From the NCBI RefSeq assembly GCF_008795955.1, contig NZ_VMHN01000002.1, positions 248,001 through 312,000 of the forward strand: a stretch of DNA of 64,000 nucleotides. Direction: 5' to 3'. The stretch's first letter is position 1. Each line of letters starts with the position of its first letter. The translations under genes were made by a program, and so were the position numbers. This DNA comes from Marinobacter denitrificans (GTDB lineage Bacteria > Pseudomonadota > Gammaproteobacteria > Pseudomonadales > Oleiphilaceae). Below are positions 1 to 10,668 of this stretch, piece after piece. The notes beneath the pieces were generated by a model, which ran no database searches, had not been told where the DNA came from, and saw only the letters and a program-made list of their open reading frames with translations.

Positions 1-1954
<1,954 letters not shown>

Positions 1955-2044
1955 GGTGGTGTTCTCCGCCGGTCGTGAAGCCGGGAATACTGACACATTC
2001 GGGGCGGTGCTGCGACAAACGGGGCTGGGGAACTGGCAACGTCG

Positions 2045-3767
2045 TCAGGCGGTTACGGCGGGTTCCGGGTGGAAGAGGCAATACAGATTGCGGCCCTCCC
2101 GTTTGGCGCGATACATGGCAATGTCGGCGGCCTGCATCAGCTCATTGGCGGTAGTGCCATCCTCCGGATAGAGACTCACCCCGATGCTGGCACCGACGAT
2201 TACCTCTTCGCCCCCCCACGCGATAAGGCTGGCTGGCAATTCCCAGGAGCCGGCGGGCGACACAGTGCACGTCGTCGATATGGTTCATCTCCGGCAACAG
2301 GATAATGAATTCGTCACCGCCCAGCCTGGCGAGAGTATCGTCTTCCCGCAGGCAGCTCTGAACCCGGTGAGTGAACTGCAGAAGCAGTTCGTCACCGGTA
2401 GCATGGCCCAGGGTATCGTTGACCTGCTTGAAATGGTCCAGGTCCATGAACATGACGGCCAACAGCATCTCCTTGCGGTGCGCGTGACGGATGGCATGTT
2501 CCAGCCGGTCTTCAAGCAGACGCCCGTTGGGCACACCTGTAAGTGCATCGTAGTACGCCAGCTGTCGGATCTGTTCCTCATCCCTGCGGTGCTGGGTAAT
2601 ATCGGTGAAAAGCCCGGCGTAATGGGTGGTCTCGCCATCATCGTCAGTAATCGCCGTGATGGTCAGCAGTTCCAGGTAGAGTTCGCCGGTTTTGCGACGG
2701 TTCCAGATTTCGCCGCGCCAGTAGCCGTGAGTTGTGAGCGAGTGCCACATCCGTTGGTAGAAGTCTGCATCGTGGCGGCCGGATGACAGGATTTCCGGCG
2801 TCTTCCCGATGACCTCCTCGGGTGAATAGCCGGTGAGATGGGTAAAGGCGGGATTGACGAACTCGATGGTGACATTGGCGTCCGTAACCATAATGCCCTC
2901 AAACGACGACTCAATAACCCGCTCCGCCAGCTGTAATGTCCTGCGGGACCTTGCCAGTGCCTGATCCCGTTGTTCCAGGGCAGTGCGCAAGTCGTCCAGA
3001 TACATCCGCTCCGCACCGGCCAGCATGTCATGGTAGCCAATCAGCCCTATGACATCGCCATTGCCGCCCGTGACCGCAAGATGCCGGATGTGCTTTTCCA
3101 GCAGCAAATCCCTGGCATTAATCAATGGCTCGGTTTCGTGCACGGAAAGCAGGGGTTGTGTGGCAAGCTGTGATGCGGGACTGTTGCCTACGTGACGGGC
3201 GATAAAACGGACAATATCGCGCTCGGTGAGTATTCCCAGCCCCTCGTCGCATTTCACCACCACGGCATCGGTATGTTGGCTGTGCATCTGGCGGGCCACG
3301 GCCGAGACGGGCGTTGTCCCGTCCACGACAACCGCAGGGCCCGGGATGACTGCTTTGACTTCCCTTAGCCGCAGATAAGGCTCAAGACCCTGGTTCAGGG
3401 CCATATCGGTCTGGGAGAGGATGCCAATCGGGCAGTCCTCATCATCTACTACAAGAAAATGCCGGCGGTTCTGTTCGCGAAACTCAACGGCTGCCGCTCC
3501 TATTTCCATGGAATGCGGCAGAGTGGCAACCGGCGCGCTCATTACTGATGCCACGGGTTGCTGCAGGACGGCAGAGTCTGAAAAGTCCACTGCCAATGCA
3601 TCATGTTCGGTCCAGATTCCGGCAACCCGACCACCTTCAACGACCAGAATGGAGCTTACCGCCTGATCCGCCATGCGTGCTGCAGCCTGCGCAATGGTTG
3701 TATCCGGTGCGCACTGGAGCAGCATGCCGCTATGCATGATGCGGGAAATGGGAAATTGCGGCCCCAT
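2045..3767 (-). pseudogene. CBS x4 - PAS - GGDEF diguanylate cyclase, frameshifted in a G7 tract
   Basis: The reading frame from ATG 3767 (GAGGAG seven bases upstream) encodes four CBS motifs as two Bateman modules (residues about 8-255), a PAS domain (about 275-390) and a GGDEF domain with intact DLDHFKQVND, active-site GGDEF (483-487) and the inhibitory RxxD site (REDD) five residues before it. After about residue 518 the frame leaves the family and stops at 2142. The last third of the GGDEF domain ([17 protein letters not shown], then [14 protein letters not shown]) continues in another frame and stops at 2045. The switch falls at C7/G7, 2211-2217; six Gs would restore one protein of about 573 residues. 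CBS pairs bind adenine nucleotides and PAS senses small ligands, so the intact protein would link these to c-di-GMP synthesis. As read, the cyclase is probably inactive. Confidence 0.8.
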
Positions 3768-3838
3768 TGAGTCTCCTCAGGTATCATTTTTCGTGAAGTT
3801 GTCTGACATTATTCTGGACTGGATCAGGTCAGGCAATT

Positions 3839-3852
3839 TTGACAAGCGTCAA
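3839..3852 (+). promoter_or_regulatory. Anr/FNR-type box upstream of the DksA-like gene
   Basis: TTGACAAGCGTCAA is a perfect TTGAC-N4-GTCAA dyad and fits the relaxed TTGAY-N4-RTCAA pattern of FNR/Anr/Dnr regulators. A weak -10 candidate (TACTGT, 3874-3879) lies where a class II FNR promoter would have it (box centred near -41.5), about 45 bp before the DksA-like start codon. It suggests low-oxygen or nitric-oxide control of the DksA-like gene and the following transporter gene. The divergent CBS-PAS-GGDEF gene begins 72 bp to the left and could also be affected. Confidence 0.5.
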
Positions 3853-3922
3853 AGGCCTGTCAGTCCTATGCTTTACTGTAGGTGGAATTTATTCGGGGAA
3901 AATCCCGGCACAGGAGGTCCAA

Positions 3923-4243
3923 ATGAGCAATCGCAAATCGGAACTGGAAACCCTTCGCGCTGACCTGAAAGCGCGACTGGCAAAGTATGAGGCCCATCAG
4001 CACCGGCAGGATGGTGCCCTGGAGAAGGACTCCGAAGAACAGGCAGTGCAGACCCAGAATGATGAAGTGGTCGATTCGCTGGAGACAGAAACCCGCAATG
4101 AGCTGGCCCAGATAGAGCGCGCTCTGGAACGGCTGTCCAATGGCCTGGGCGACGAGTGTGAGCGCTGCGGGGAGGAGATAGACCCGCGGCGGTTGCAGGT
4201 ACTACCCTACACTACGGTATGCGTGAAATGCGCAGAAGATTGA
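3923..4243 (+). CDS. DksA/TraR-family C4 zinc-finger protein
   Basis: 106 residues, shorter than DksA (about 150). It has an N-terminal alpha-helical, coiled-coil-like region (residues 5-80) and a C-terminal four-cysteine zinc finger made of CERC and CVKC. Members enter the RNA polymerase secondary channel and alter initiation, with or without ppGpp. At the coiled-coil tip the spacing of DksA's DxxDxA motif is kept as D36-E39-A41, so the second Asp is replaced by Glu. The ATG at 3923 follows CAGGAGGTCC, a strong ribosome-binding site; an in-frame ATG at 3839 lies inside the Anr-like box and is unlikely. A DASS transporter gene follows after 20 bp, so the two are probably co-transcribed. Whether it acts like DksA or as a minor YbiI-like paralogue is open. 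Confidence 0.85.
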   Translation: MSNRKSELETLRADLKARLAKYEAHQHRQDGALEKDSEEQAVQTQNDEVVDSLETETRNELAQIERALERLSNGLGDECERCGEEIDPRRLQVLPYTTVCVKCAED

Positions 4244-4263
4244 CCTGTTAGCAAGGAGGCCTG

Positions 4264-5727
4264 ATGTCTGCCGCTGCCCGTTCTGATACCTCACCCGACG
4301 GCCTGCCGAAGAGCAGGGTGATCGGGTTGATTCTTGGGCCCCTGTTCCTGTTCATTACTCTGATTATCCCGGCCCCGGAAGGGATGGGGGCAGAGGCCTG
4401 GGCAGCGCTGGGGCTGATGCTGCTGATGGCGACCTGGTGGTCAACGGAAGCCATCCCCATTCCGGCAACGGCACTGATTCCGATTGTGCTGATACCTGCA
4501 CTGGGACTGGGGGACATCAAAGACGCGACCACACCCTATGCCAATCCCATCATCTTCCTGTTTCTTGGCGGTTTTACGCTGGGCCTGGCGATGCAGCGTT
4601 GGAATCTGCACCGGCGTATAGCCTTGCTGACACTGCGCGGTGTGGGCGACAGGCCGCGACGCCAGATTGCCGGCTTCATGATTGCCACTGCCTTTCTGAG
4701 CATGTGGGTCAGCAACACGGCGACATCGATCATGATGTTGCCGATTGGCCTGTCAGTGATTGCAATGATGGACTCTTCCAACCCGGAAGGCGTAAGGCGT
4801 TACGCCACGGCGTTGCTTCTGGCGATTGCCTATTCTGCCAGCATCGGTGGGATCGCCACCCTGATCGGCACCCCGCCCAATGCCTTGCTGGCAGCCTACC
4901 TGAGTGAAAACCAGGGTATTTCGGTTGGCTTTGCCCAGTGGATGCTGCTGGGTATTCCCGTGTCGTTGGTGATGCTGTCACTGACCTGGTGGTGGCTGAC
5001 CCGCAGGGATTTTGGGCTGGGTAGTCAGGCCGGCAGTGGTGACATGATACAGGACGAGTTAAAAGCCCTGGGTGCGTTGCAGAAAGGTGAAAAACTGGTA
5101 GCGCTGGTGTTCGTAGTGACGGCGGCGGCCTGGATCTTCCGGCCGCTGTTGTCCGATGGGTTTATGCCGTGGCTCAGTGATACCGGCATTGCCATAGCTG
5201 CCGCCATCGCCATGTTCCTGGTCCCGGTTAACCTCAAAGAGCGGGAATTCCTGCTCGACTGGGAAACCGCCCAGGGGATTCCCTGGGGCGTATTGCTGTT
5301 GTTCGGCGGTGGACTTGCCATGGCGGGAGTGATCAGTAGCTCGGGCCTTGCAGAATGGATCGCCGAAAGCCTGTCGGTGGCTGGCCACCTGCCGGTGCTG
5401 GTGATGGTGGCCCTGGTAGTGGCGGTTATTATTTTCCTCACAGAGGTCACCAGCAATACCGCCACAGCGGCCGCCTTCTTGCCGTTGCTTGGGGCGCTGG
5501 CGATGTCCCAGGAAATGTCGGTCCTGCTGCTGACCGTGCCGGCCGCTATTGCCGCCAGTTGCGCGTTCATGATGCCGGTGGCGACGCCGCCCAACGCCAT
5601 CGTTTTCTCCAGCGGCCACATGAAGATCCAGGATATGATCAGCGCAGGTTTTGCCCTTAACCTTCTCGGAATTGTTGTGGTGACTGCGCTCAGCTACCTG
5701 CTGCTTGGGCTGGTATTTACCATCTGA
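4264..5727 (+). CDS. DASS (SLC13) family sodium/dicarboxylate symporter
   Basis: 487 residues with 11 or more hydrophobic segments. Two SNT motifs, near residues 149 (VSNTATSIMMLPI) and 396 (TSNTATAAAFLPL), are the sodium- and carboxylate-binding hairpin signatures of divalent anion:sodium symporters. GTPPNALLAAYL and VATPPNAIVFSSGH, which follow the two repeats, are also family features. It should import C4-dicarboxylates, citrate or related anions through the inner membrane. AAGGAGG precedes the ATG by five bases. The gene follows the DksA-like gene and ends at a hairpin terminator shared with the convergent regulator. Substrate is not determined by sequence. Confidence 0.88.
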   Translation: MSAAARSDTSPDGLPKSRVIGLILGPLFLFITLIIPAPEGMGAEAWAALGLMLLMATWWSTEAIPIPATALIPIVLIPALGLGDIKDATTPYANPIIFLFLGGFTLGLAMQRWNLHRRIALLTLRGVGDRPRRQIAGFMIATAFLSMWVSNTATSIMMLPIGLSVIAMMDSSNPEGVRRYATALLLAIAYSASIGGIATLIGTPPNALLAAYLSENQGISVGFAQWMLLGIPVSLVMLSLTWWWLTRRDFGLGSQAGSGDMIQDELKALGALQKGEKLVALVFVVTAAAWIFRPLLSDGFMPWLSDTGIAIAAAIAMFLVPVNLKEREFLLDWETAQGIPWGVLLLFGGGLAMAGVISSSGLAEWIAESLSVAGHLPVLVMVALVVAVIIFLTEVTSNTATAAAFLPLLGALAMSQEMSVLLLTVPAAIAASCAFMMPVATPPNAIVFSSGHMKIQDMISAGFALNLLGIVVVTALSYLLLGLVFTI

Positions 5728-5753
5728 CCGGGGCAGTGGTACGACCCCGGTTT
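5727..5753 (+). terminator. Intrinsic terminator between convergent genes
   Basis: ACCGGGG and CCCCGGT (5727-5733 and 5745-5751) form a 7-bp GC-rich stem with an 11-nt loop, followed on the + strand by TTCATTCT. It starts at the last base of the transporter stop codon. The U-tract is interrupted, so efficiency may be modest. Confidence 0.55.
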
Positions 5754-8509
5754 CATTCTCCCTGAATCTTGCTCAGCAGGTCCTTGGCCAGTTCGATGGC
5801 CTCGGACCGGTGGCTGATATTCTGCTTCTGGTAAAGGCTGCGGATATGGGTCTTGACCGTGGTTGAGGCCACCTTAAGGTGCTCGGCAATCTGGTCATTG
5901 GAAAGGCCGGCGTGGATCAGGCTCAGTATCTGCCACTCCCTGCGGGTCAGCGGCGACGTCCGGATCAGTTCGGGAACATCCGGACGATCAATGATGTCCT
6001 GAATGATGGCTTCGTCCAGCGAGATGCGAATCGCCCGGCTGAAGTCCCGCTGCTGCTGCGCCAGCTGGATCAGTCGTTCCGCCCGCTGCAGCTCCATGCC
6101 GTCGATGGCGTCATCGTTGATGAGTGCTTTCAGAATGACAATCAGCACCTTGCCCATACGCAGGAAGCTGCCCACCGCGCCGGTGGTACTGGCCAGCTGT
6201 AGCGCTGTCACCATGTGCCTGAGGGCATTCTCCCGATCCTCGGTATTCCAGTACAGCAGCGCCAGTGCAATATGATTGCGGTTCAGATCGGTTTTCAGCC
6301 CGACCTGTTCAGCCACGGCCTGCAACCCTGTTAGCAGCGGTTGCGCCTTGGTGTAGAGGCCAAGGCTCATATAGGCCCGGGCACGGTTGCGTCCGTTACA
6401 CTGGTTGAAATGGTTGGTTGCAGTGGCCGGATCAACGGGCGGTGCAATCGTCAGCCAGCGCTGGATAGCGTCGTGATCCCGCACGGCATCCCAGTAGGCC
6501 AGCATGGTGGCGTGGGCATTGGCGACCCAATCAAGATGATAGTCACCGGACGCAAGCATCTTCTGGATCTTGGCAATATAGTCAGCGCAAAGGCTCTGGC
6601 GGCCACGGGCGTGGGCTACCTTCGCCAGTGATGTATAGCTCTGCACATACCAGCGTTCGCCTTGAGCCTCCAGAATTTCAATCCCCTGGAGGGCACAGCG
6701 CTCAGCGTTCTCCAGGTGATGCCATTCCCACATGATCTGGCTGCGGATACGGAACAGGAACTCCAGAATCGGAAGGTGGTTGAGATTGTTCTCCTCAGCA
6801 TACTGAAAGCCACGCTCCTGGATGTTGTAGGCCTTTTGCAGGAGCCCCATAGCCACACTGATTTCAGACTGCTGGCACAAGGCCCAGATGACATTCTGGT
6901 GGGCCTGATGGGCCCGGGCGAGGTGCTCGGTTTCCTGCATGCGTGCGAGGGCTTCTTCGAGTTCGCCCTGAACGAAAAGGGCTTCGCCGATCACGGAGGC
7001 GGCGGCCACCCGGGAGGTGGGCAGGTAGCGAGCCTCCTGGTCTATCGCTTCCCGGGCCAGAGCCAGTGCCCGCTCACCATCACCATAGTTCATGGCGACC
7101 TGGGCCCGGATGGCGCTGAATTCGCCGTATACGGCCCGTTGGGTGTCTTCAGTCATCGAGGCTGCCAGCCTGGATTCGGCGGCAGACAGCCAGTTCTCGA
7201 CATCATCAAACTGATACTGGCCCTGGGCCACCCAGGCCCGGAGCAGGGTCAGCGTAGGATCCTGGGCAATGACATCCTGGGGAAGGGCATCGAGGCACCG
7301 CTGCAGCAGGATGAACTGGCCTTCAGTGAAAAACTTGCGCCCGTGAATGGTCAAGACCCGGGTAATCCGTTCAGGGTCACCGGCCTCTCGGGCGTGTCGT
7401 GCTGCTTCCTCCGCGTGGTCCAGTTCCAGCCAGGCATCACAGGCACGTTGGTGCAGTCGCTGCCTGTTTTCCTGGGTTGTGCAACTCAGCAAATGCCGCA
7501 GGTACACGGAGAACAGCGGGTGGTAGCGGAACCACAAGGCAGAATTGTCCACCGGCGTGATAAACAGCCCCATGGCAAGCAGGCTGCTTAGCAATGCCTG
7601 GCCGTCGCTGTCGTCCATCACACGCATGACCATCCTCGCATTGAAGCGGTCCAGTATGCTGGTGCGCAACAGGAACTTGCGTTGCTGCTCGATCAGGCCG
7701 TGGCCAACAAGTTCATCAAAATAATCAAAGATATGCTGATTACCGAACTCCAGTTGGTCGACGAAATCGTTGAATTCAAGACTCGTCATCGCCGATGCGG
7801 ACAGAAGTTGAAGCGCTGACACCCAGCCCTCAACCCGCCTTACTGCTCTCTCAATACTCTCACGGGAAATCTCGAACGGTAGACGGCTGTCGAAATAGTG
7901 CTGGGCCTCATCGGCGCCAAACGCCAGCTCCCGGGAGGTGATCTCAGACATCCGGCCCTGCATGCGGAGCTGGGCAACACCGATGGGAGGAATGGTGCGG
8001 GTAATCAGCACCAGCGTCAGCCGGGCCGGCTGGTGCCGGAGGAGAAATCGTAACGCATCGTGGATGTCCGGATTGTCGATCAGATGATAGTCGTCGAACA
8101 CCAGATACAGCGGGTCCCCGTCCAGCGGCAGCTCCGCCAGCAGGTCGGTGAGGAAACTCTCAAGGTTATCGTAACCCTTGTCCTGCAGCTTTTTGAGTGT
8201 GGTAGTGCAGTTACCGGGCACCGCCACCTCCAGCGCGTTACCCAGATAGCCTGCGAATCTTGCGGGCTCATTGTCTCCGATCTCCAACCGGTACCAGGCA
8301 GTGTTTGCCTCTAGCGCCCCGAGCCGGTCAGCAACGGTGGTGGTCTTGCCATACCCTGCCGGGGCGTGAACCAACAGCAGGCTGATTGGCTCCAGGCCAT
8401 GGAGAAGGTCGTTGAATTTTTCCCGTTGTAGCAAGGCAGGCGGGGGCTGGGGGCTCTGGTTTTTGGCGGCAATGAACGTCAGTTGTCCCGGCTTCAGTGT
8501 TGTTGTCAT
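5753..8509 (-). CDS. MalT/AlkS-type STAND ATPase - LuxR transcriptional regulator
   Basis: 918 residues, the size of MalT (901) and of other large LuxR regulators. An N-terminal NTPase has Walker A HAPAGYGKT (residues 48-56) and Walker B LYLVFDDYH (134-142), followed by a winged-helix region, a long helical-repeat (TPR-like, MalT-type) sensor region and a C-terminal LuxR helix-turn-helix in the last 65 residues (LTRREWQILSLIHAGLSND, then VKTHIRSLYQK). Such STAND activators bind ATP and an inducer, oligomerise and activate sigma70 promoters. It is transcribed divergently from the C39/beta-barrel/FadL/MalM-like operon, which is its most likely target. MalT (maltotriose) and AlkS (alkanes) share this architecture; the FadL-like neighbour favours a hydrophobic inducer and the MalM-like one a maltose-type history. 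Neither is proven. Confidence 0.85.
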   Translation of the reverse strand: MTTTLKPGQLTFIAAKNQSPQPPPALLQREKFNDLLHGLEPISLLLVHAPAGYGKTTTVADRLGALEANTAWYRLEIGDNEPARFAGYLGNALEVAVPGNCTTTLKKLQDKGYDNLESFLTDLLAELPLDGDPLYLVFDDYHLIDNPDIHDALRFLLRHQPARLTLVLITRTIPPIGVAQLRMQGRMSEITSRELAFGADEAQHYFDSRLPFEISRESIERAVRRVEGWVSALQLLSASAMTSLEFNDFVDQLEFGNQHIFDYFDELVGHGLIEQQRKFLLRTSILDRFNARMVMRVMDDSDGQALLSSLLAMGLFITPVDNSALWFRYHPLFSVYLRHLLSCTTQENRQRLHQRACDAWLELDHAEEAARHAREAGDPERITRVLTIHGRKFFTEGQFILLQRCLDALPQDVIAQDPTLTLLRAWVAQGQYQFDDVENWLSAAESRLAASMTEDTQRAVYGEFSAIRAQVAMNYGDGERALALAREAIDQEARYLPTSRVAAASVIGEALFVQGELEEALARMQETEHLARAHQAHQNVIWALCQQSEISVAMGLLQKAYNIQERGFQYAEENNLNHLPILEFLFRIRSQIMWEWHHLENAERCALQGIEILEAQGERWYVQSYTSLAKVAHARGRQSLCADYIAKIQKMLASGDYHLDWVANAHATMLAYWDAVRDHDAIQRWLTIAPPVDPATATNHFNQCNGRNRARAYMSLGLYTKAQPLLTGLQAVAEQVGLKTDLNRNHIALALLYWNTEDRENALRHMVTALQLASTTGAVGSFLRMGKVLIVILKALINDDAIDGMELQRAERLIQLAQQQRDFSRAIRISLDEAIIQDIIDRPDVPELIRTSPLTRREWQILSLIHAGLSNDQIAEHLKVASTTVKTHIRSLYQKQNISHRSEAIELAKDLLSKIQGE

Positions 8510-8680
8510 CAGGATCTTCAGTAATTGGTGTCAGACAGTGGCATGGGATGTGATACCGGCTTTCAACTTCGGCGTCAACTTATCCCGGGTGTGTCTTGAC
8601 GGGCATGAACCAGTTCTCAAAACCGGCAGAGTGGGCCCCTTCTGCAGCGGCAGATTTGAGGCACAGTTATCTTTAAGGGA

Positions 8681-8717
8681 GTAACGATTTCGGTATCTTA
8701 CCGTAACAAGATGTAAC
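8681..8717. promoter_or_regulatory. Three GTAAC repeats before the C39-peptidase operon
   Basis: GTAAC occurs at 8681-8685, 8703-8707 and 8713-8717, offset by 22 and 10 bp, i.e. on one face of the helix. The repeats sit in the 252-bp divergent region between the STAND-LuxR regulator and its presumed target operon. Multiple direct repeats on one face are how MalT-type proteins bind, but a 5-mer is short and chance is likely enough that this is only a lead. Confidence 0.25.
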
Positions 8718-8729
8718 TCAGGAAACGTC

Positions 8730-8759
8730 ATGTCTAATAATAACAGGAACTTCGTCTGA
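8730..8759 (+). other. Nine-codon ORF just before the C39 gene: leader peptide or true N-terminus split by an indel
   Basis: ATG at 8730 has AGGA at a normal spacing and reads MSNNNRNFV before TGA at 8757-8759. The annotated peptidase ATG begins three bases later in another frame. Read across the frame break, the pieces give a standard signal peptide: a polar, basic MSNNNRN... segment, then LTMLLVLAGSILTFTMA. One additional T in the TT at 8751-8752 would fuse them. As the sequence stands, translation could also reach the peptidase by termination-reinitiation. Confidence 0.45.
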
Positions 8760-8761
8760 CC

Positions 8762-9562
8762 ATGCTGCTGGTACTCGCCGGATCCATCCTCACGTTCACT
8801 ATGGCCCAGGAGGCCGTCGTTGTTGAGCCTTATCAGCAGGGCACCATCGTTATTGAACAGGATTTTGATACCAGCCCGATAGAGCTCAGAACCGACACAC
8901 GTGTGGAGCCGCTGGTAGAGCAGCAGTTCCGCAACATCGTGCGGCAGGCCTATGACTACAGCTGTGGCAGTGCAGCGTTAACCACCGTGTTGAATTTTTA
9001 CCTGGGCAGGAATCTCGGAGAACGGCAGGTGATGGAAGGCCTGCTTCATTACGGAGAGAGCGAGCGCATTGTTCAGCGGCGCGCCTTCTCCATGCTTGAT
9101 ATGAAGCGGCTGGTGACCGCCCTGGGTTATCCCTCCGGAGGTTTCCGCGCCACCATTGATGACCTGATTGACCTTGACCATCCAGCCATCGTTCCGATCC
9201 AGCATGCTGGCTTCAAGCACTTTGTGGTTCTCAGAACCATCCGGGACGGACGTGTATACCTGGCTGATCCGGCGGTGGGCAACATTTCCTTTACGCTCGC
9301 CCAGTTCGAGGAAAAGTGGGATGACAATGTTCTTTTTATCGTTTTCCCGGGAAGCGACAAACCGTTGGATTACCTTGAACTGAAGGAGGAGGACCTGCGG
9401 TTTGTGGATGACGACACAATGACATTGCTTGCGCTGCAGAAGATTCCGGAGTTTCACGAGTCCACCGAACGCCGCATCCGGAACATGCTGGAACGTCAGA
9501 AGAACAATCCGGATGGCAGTGTCGAGAATACCAGAAAGCAGCTGTTCTACCGTCGCAATTAA
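8762..9562 (+). CDS. Secreted C39-like (bacteriocin-processing-type) cysteine peptidase domain protein
   Basis: 266 residues. An uncharged hydrophobic N-terminus (LLVLAGSILTFTMA) suggests export; the basic residues usually found before it are encoded out of frame just upstream. The C39 core is visible: Gln62 and Cys68 in RQAYDYSCGSAA, His153 in FKHFVVLRT and Asp169 in VYLADPA, so the Cys-His-Asp triad is intact. Unlike bacteriocin exporters it has no membrane or ABC domain; it is a free, probably periplasmic, peptidase-like protein with a charged C-terminal tail of about 80 residues. It heads a four-gene operon with a beta-barrel, a FadL-like channel and a MalM-like lipoprotein. I recall similar sets annotated fil in Acinetobacter. 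Substrate is unknown. Confidence 0.8.
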   Translation: MLLVLAGSILTFTMAQEAVVVEPYQQGTIVIEQDFDTSPIELRTDTRVEPLVEQQFRNIVRQAYDYSCGSAALTTVLNFYLGRNLGERQVMEGLLHYGESERIVQRRAFSMLDMKRLVTALGYPSGGFRATIDDLIDLDHPAIVPIQHAGFKHFVVLRTIRDGRVYLADPAVGNISFTLAQFEEKWDDNVLFIVFPGSDKPLDYLELKEEDLRFVDDDTMTLLALQKIPEFHESTERRIRNMLERQKNNPDGSVENTRKQLFYRRN

Positions 9563-9620
9563 CGTGCAGGGCGCCAAGCTCTTGCACAGGAACCATTACA
9601 AGTAAAATAAGGGAGTCAGG

Positions 9621-10631
9621 ATGAATCGTTGGTTAGTGCGAGGTTTTATCCTTGTTTCCGTGACTGGCCTTTACTCAACCATGGCGCTGTCGCAGGAAGG
9701 AAACGTAGACCAGGCCAGGGAGGCGCTTGCAAAACAGGAGGGTGACGAAGACTCCGCCAAGCAGCTTGAGGAGGTTTTTCAGTCGGCAGAGACCAGTTAT
9801 TCGTTGCAGAAAAAGGGCACTCACGCGCTCAACTACTCCTTCGATTACTCTTACACCGGCGACCAGCGGCTGGATCTTGCAATTACTGACGGCTCCGTTC
9901 GAAATCTGGATGTTGTGCCTTCTGCCACCCACAGCTTCACAAACGCATTCTCCTACGATTACGGCCTGCTGGATAACCTGACGGTCGGTACCCGTATTCC
10001 GCTGGTGGTCAAGCACGACACCCAGGATGAACTCAGCGTTTACGATTTTGGCGATATCTCTGCCACGGCACGCTGGCAGCCCTTTTCCTACGTACCAGGG
10101 AAAATGTCCACCACGGTTTTCGGCACTTTTACATCCAAAACCGGGGTCAGTCCCTATGAAATCGATATCGATGAGCAGCTGTCCACCGGTAGCGGCTATT
10201 ACTCGCTTGCAGGCGGTGTGAGCGTGTCGAAGGTGCTGGATCCGGTGGTGGTATTCGGCTCTGTCAGCTCAACCTACAACCTTCCGGAAACCGACCTGCA
10301 GCAGGTGAGGGGCGCGCGGGTACTGGAAGAGATCGAACCGGGCTTTGGTCTCTCTGCCTCCGGTGGTTTCGCCTACTCGCTTTCCTATGACATTTCTCTC
10401 AGCATTTCGGCGCAACTGAGTTACAGCGACGAAACCATTCTTTCCTTCAGCGACGGATCCGAGGCGGTTGCCCAGGATCAGATGAGTGGCTTTCTCAGCA
10501 TGTCGCTCGGCACCCGTGTGAGTGATACCACCATTGTTAATACCAGCCTTGGTATCGGCCTGACCGAAGACGCACCGGATTTTTCGCTGGGCGTGTCCCT
10601 GCCCATCAGATTCTCAGGTCTCAAAGAGTGA
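9621..10631 (+). CDS. Outer-membrane beta-barrel protein (transporter-like, unknown substrate)
   Basis: 336 residues. A signal peptide ends near ALSQEG, followed by a short charged helix (residues about 28-55) and then alternating beta strands rich in Tyr, Ser and Thr (YSFDYSYTGDQ, LTVGTRIPLVV, FGDISATARWQPF) up to the end (SLPIRFSGLKE). The pattern resembles the meta-pathway phenol-degradation-like outer-membrane family. It should sit in the outer membrane as a pore or scaffold. GGGAG and AGG precede the ATG. It lies 58 bp after the C39-like gene and 37 bp before the FadL-like gene, so one transcript is likely. Two barrels in one operon suggest a linked function rather than redundancy. No specific substrate can be read. 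Confidence 0.7.
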   Translation: MNRWLVRGFILVSVTGLYSTMALSQEGNVDQAREALAKQEGDEDSAKQLEEVFQSAETSYSLQKKGTHALNYSFDYSYTGDQRLDLAITDGSVRNLDVVPSATHSFTNAFSYDYGLLDNLTVGTRIPLVVKHDTQDELSVYDFGDISATARWQPFSYVPGKMSTTVFGTFTSKTGVSPYEIDIDEQLSTGSGYYSLAGGVSVSKVLDPVVVFGSVSSTYNLPETDLQQVRGARVLEEIEPGFGLSASGGFAYSLSYDISLSISAQLSYSDETILSFSDGSEAVAQDQMSGFLSMSLGTRVSDTTIVNTSLGIGLTEDAPDFSLGVSLPIRFSGLKE

Positions 10632-10668
10632 GTTCAGCCTCTGACGTTTTACGGGAAGGGAAGATTTC

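Noticed and set aside
6662..7591. 309-aa open frame on the + strand
   Set aside because: Lies inside the STAND-LuxR regulator, antisense, with no domain.
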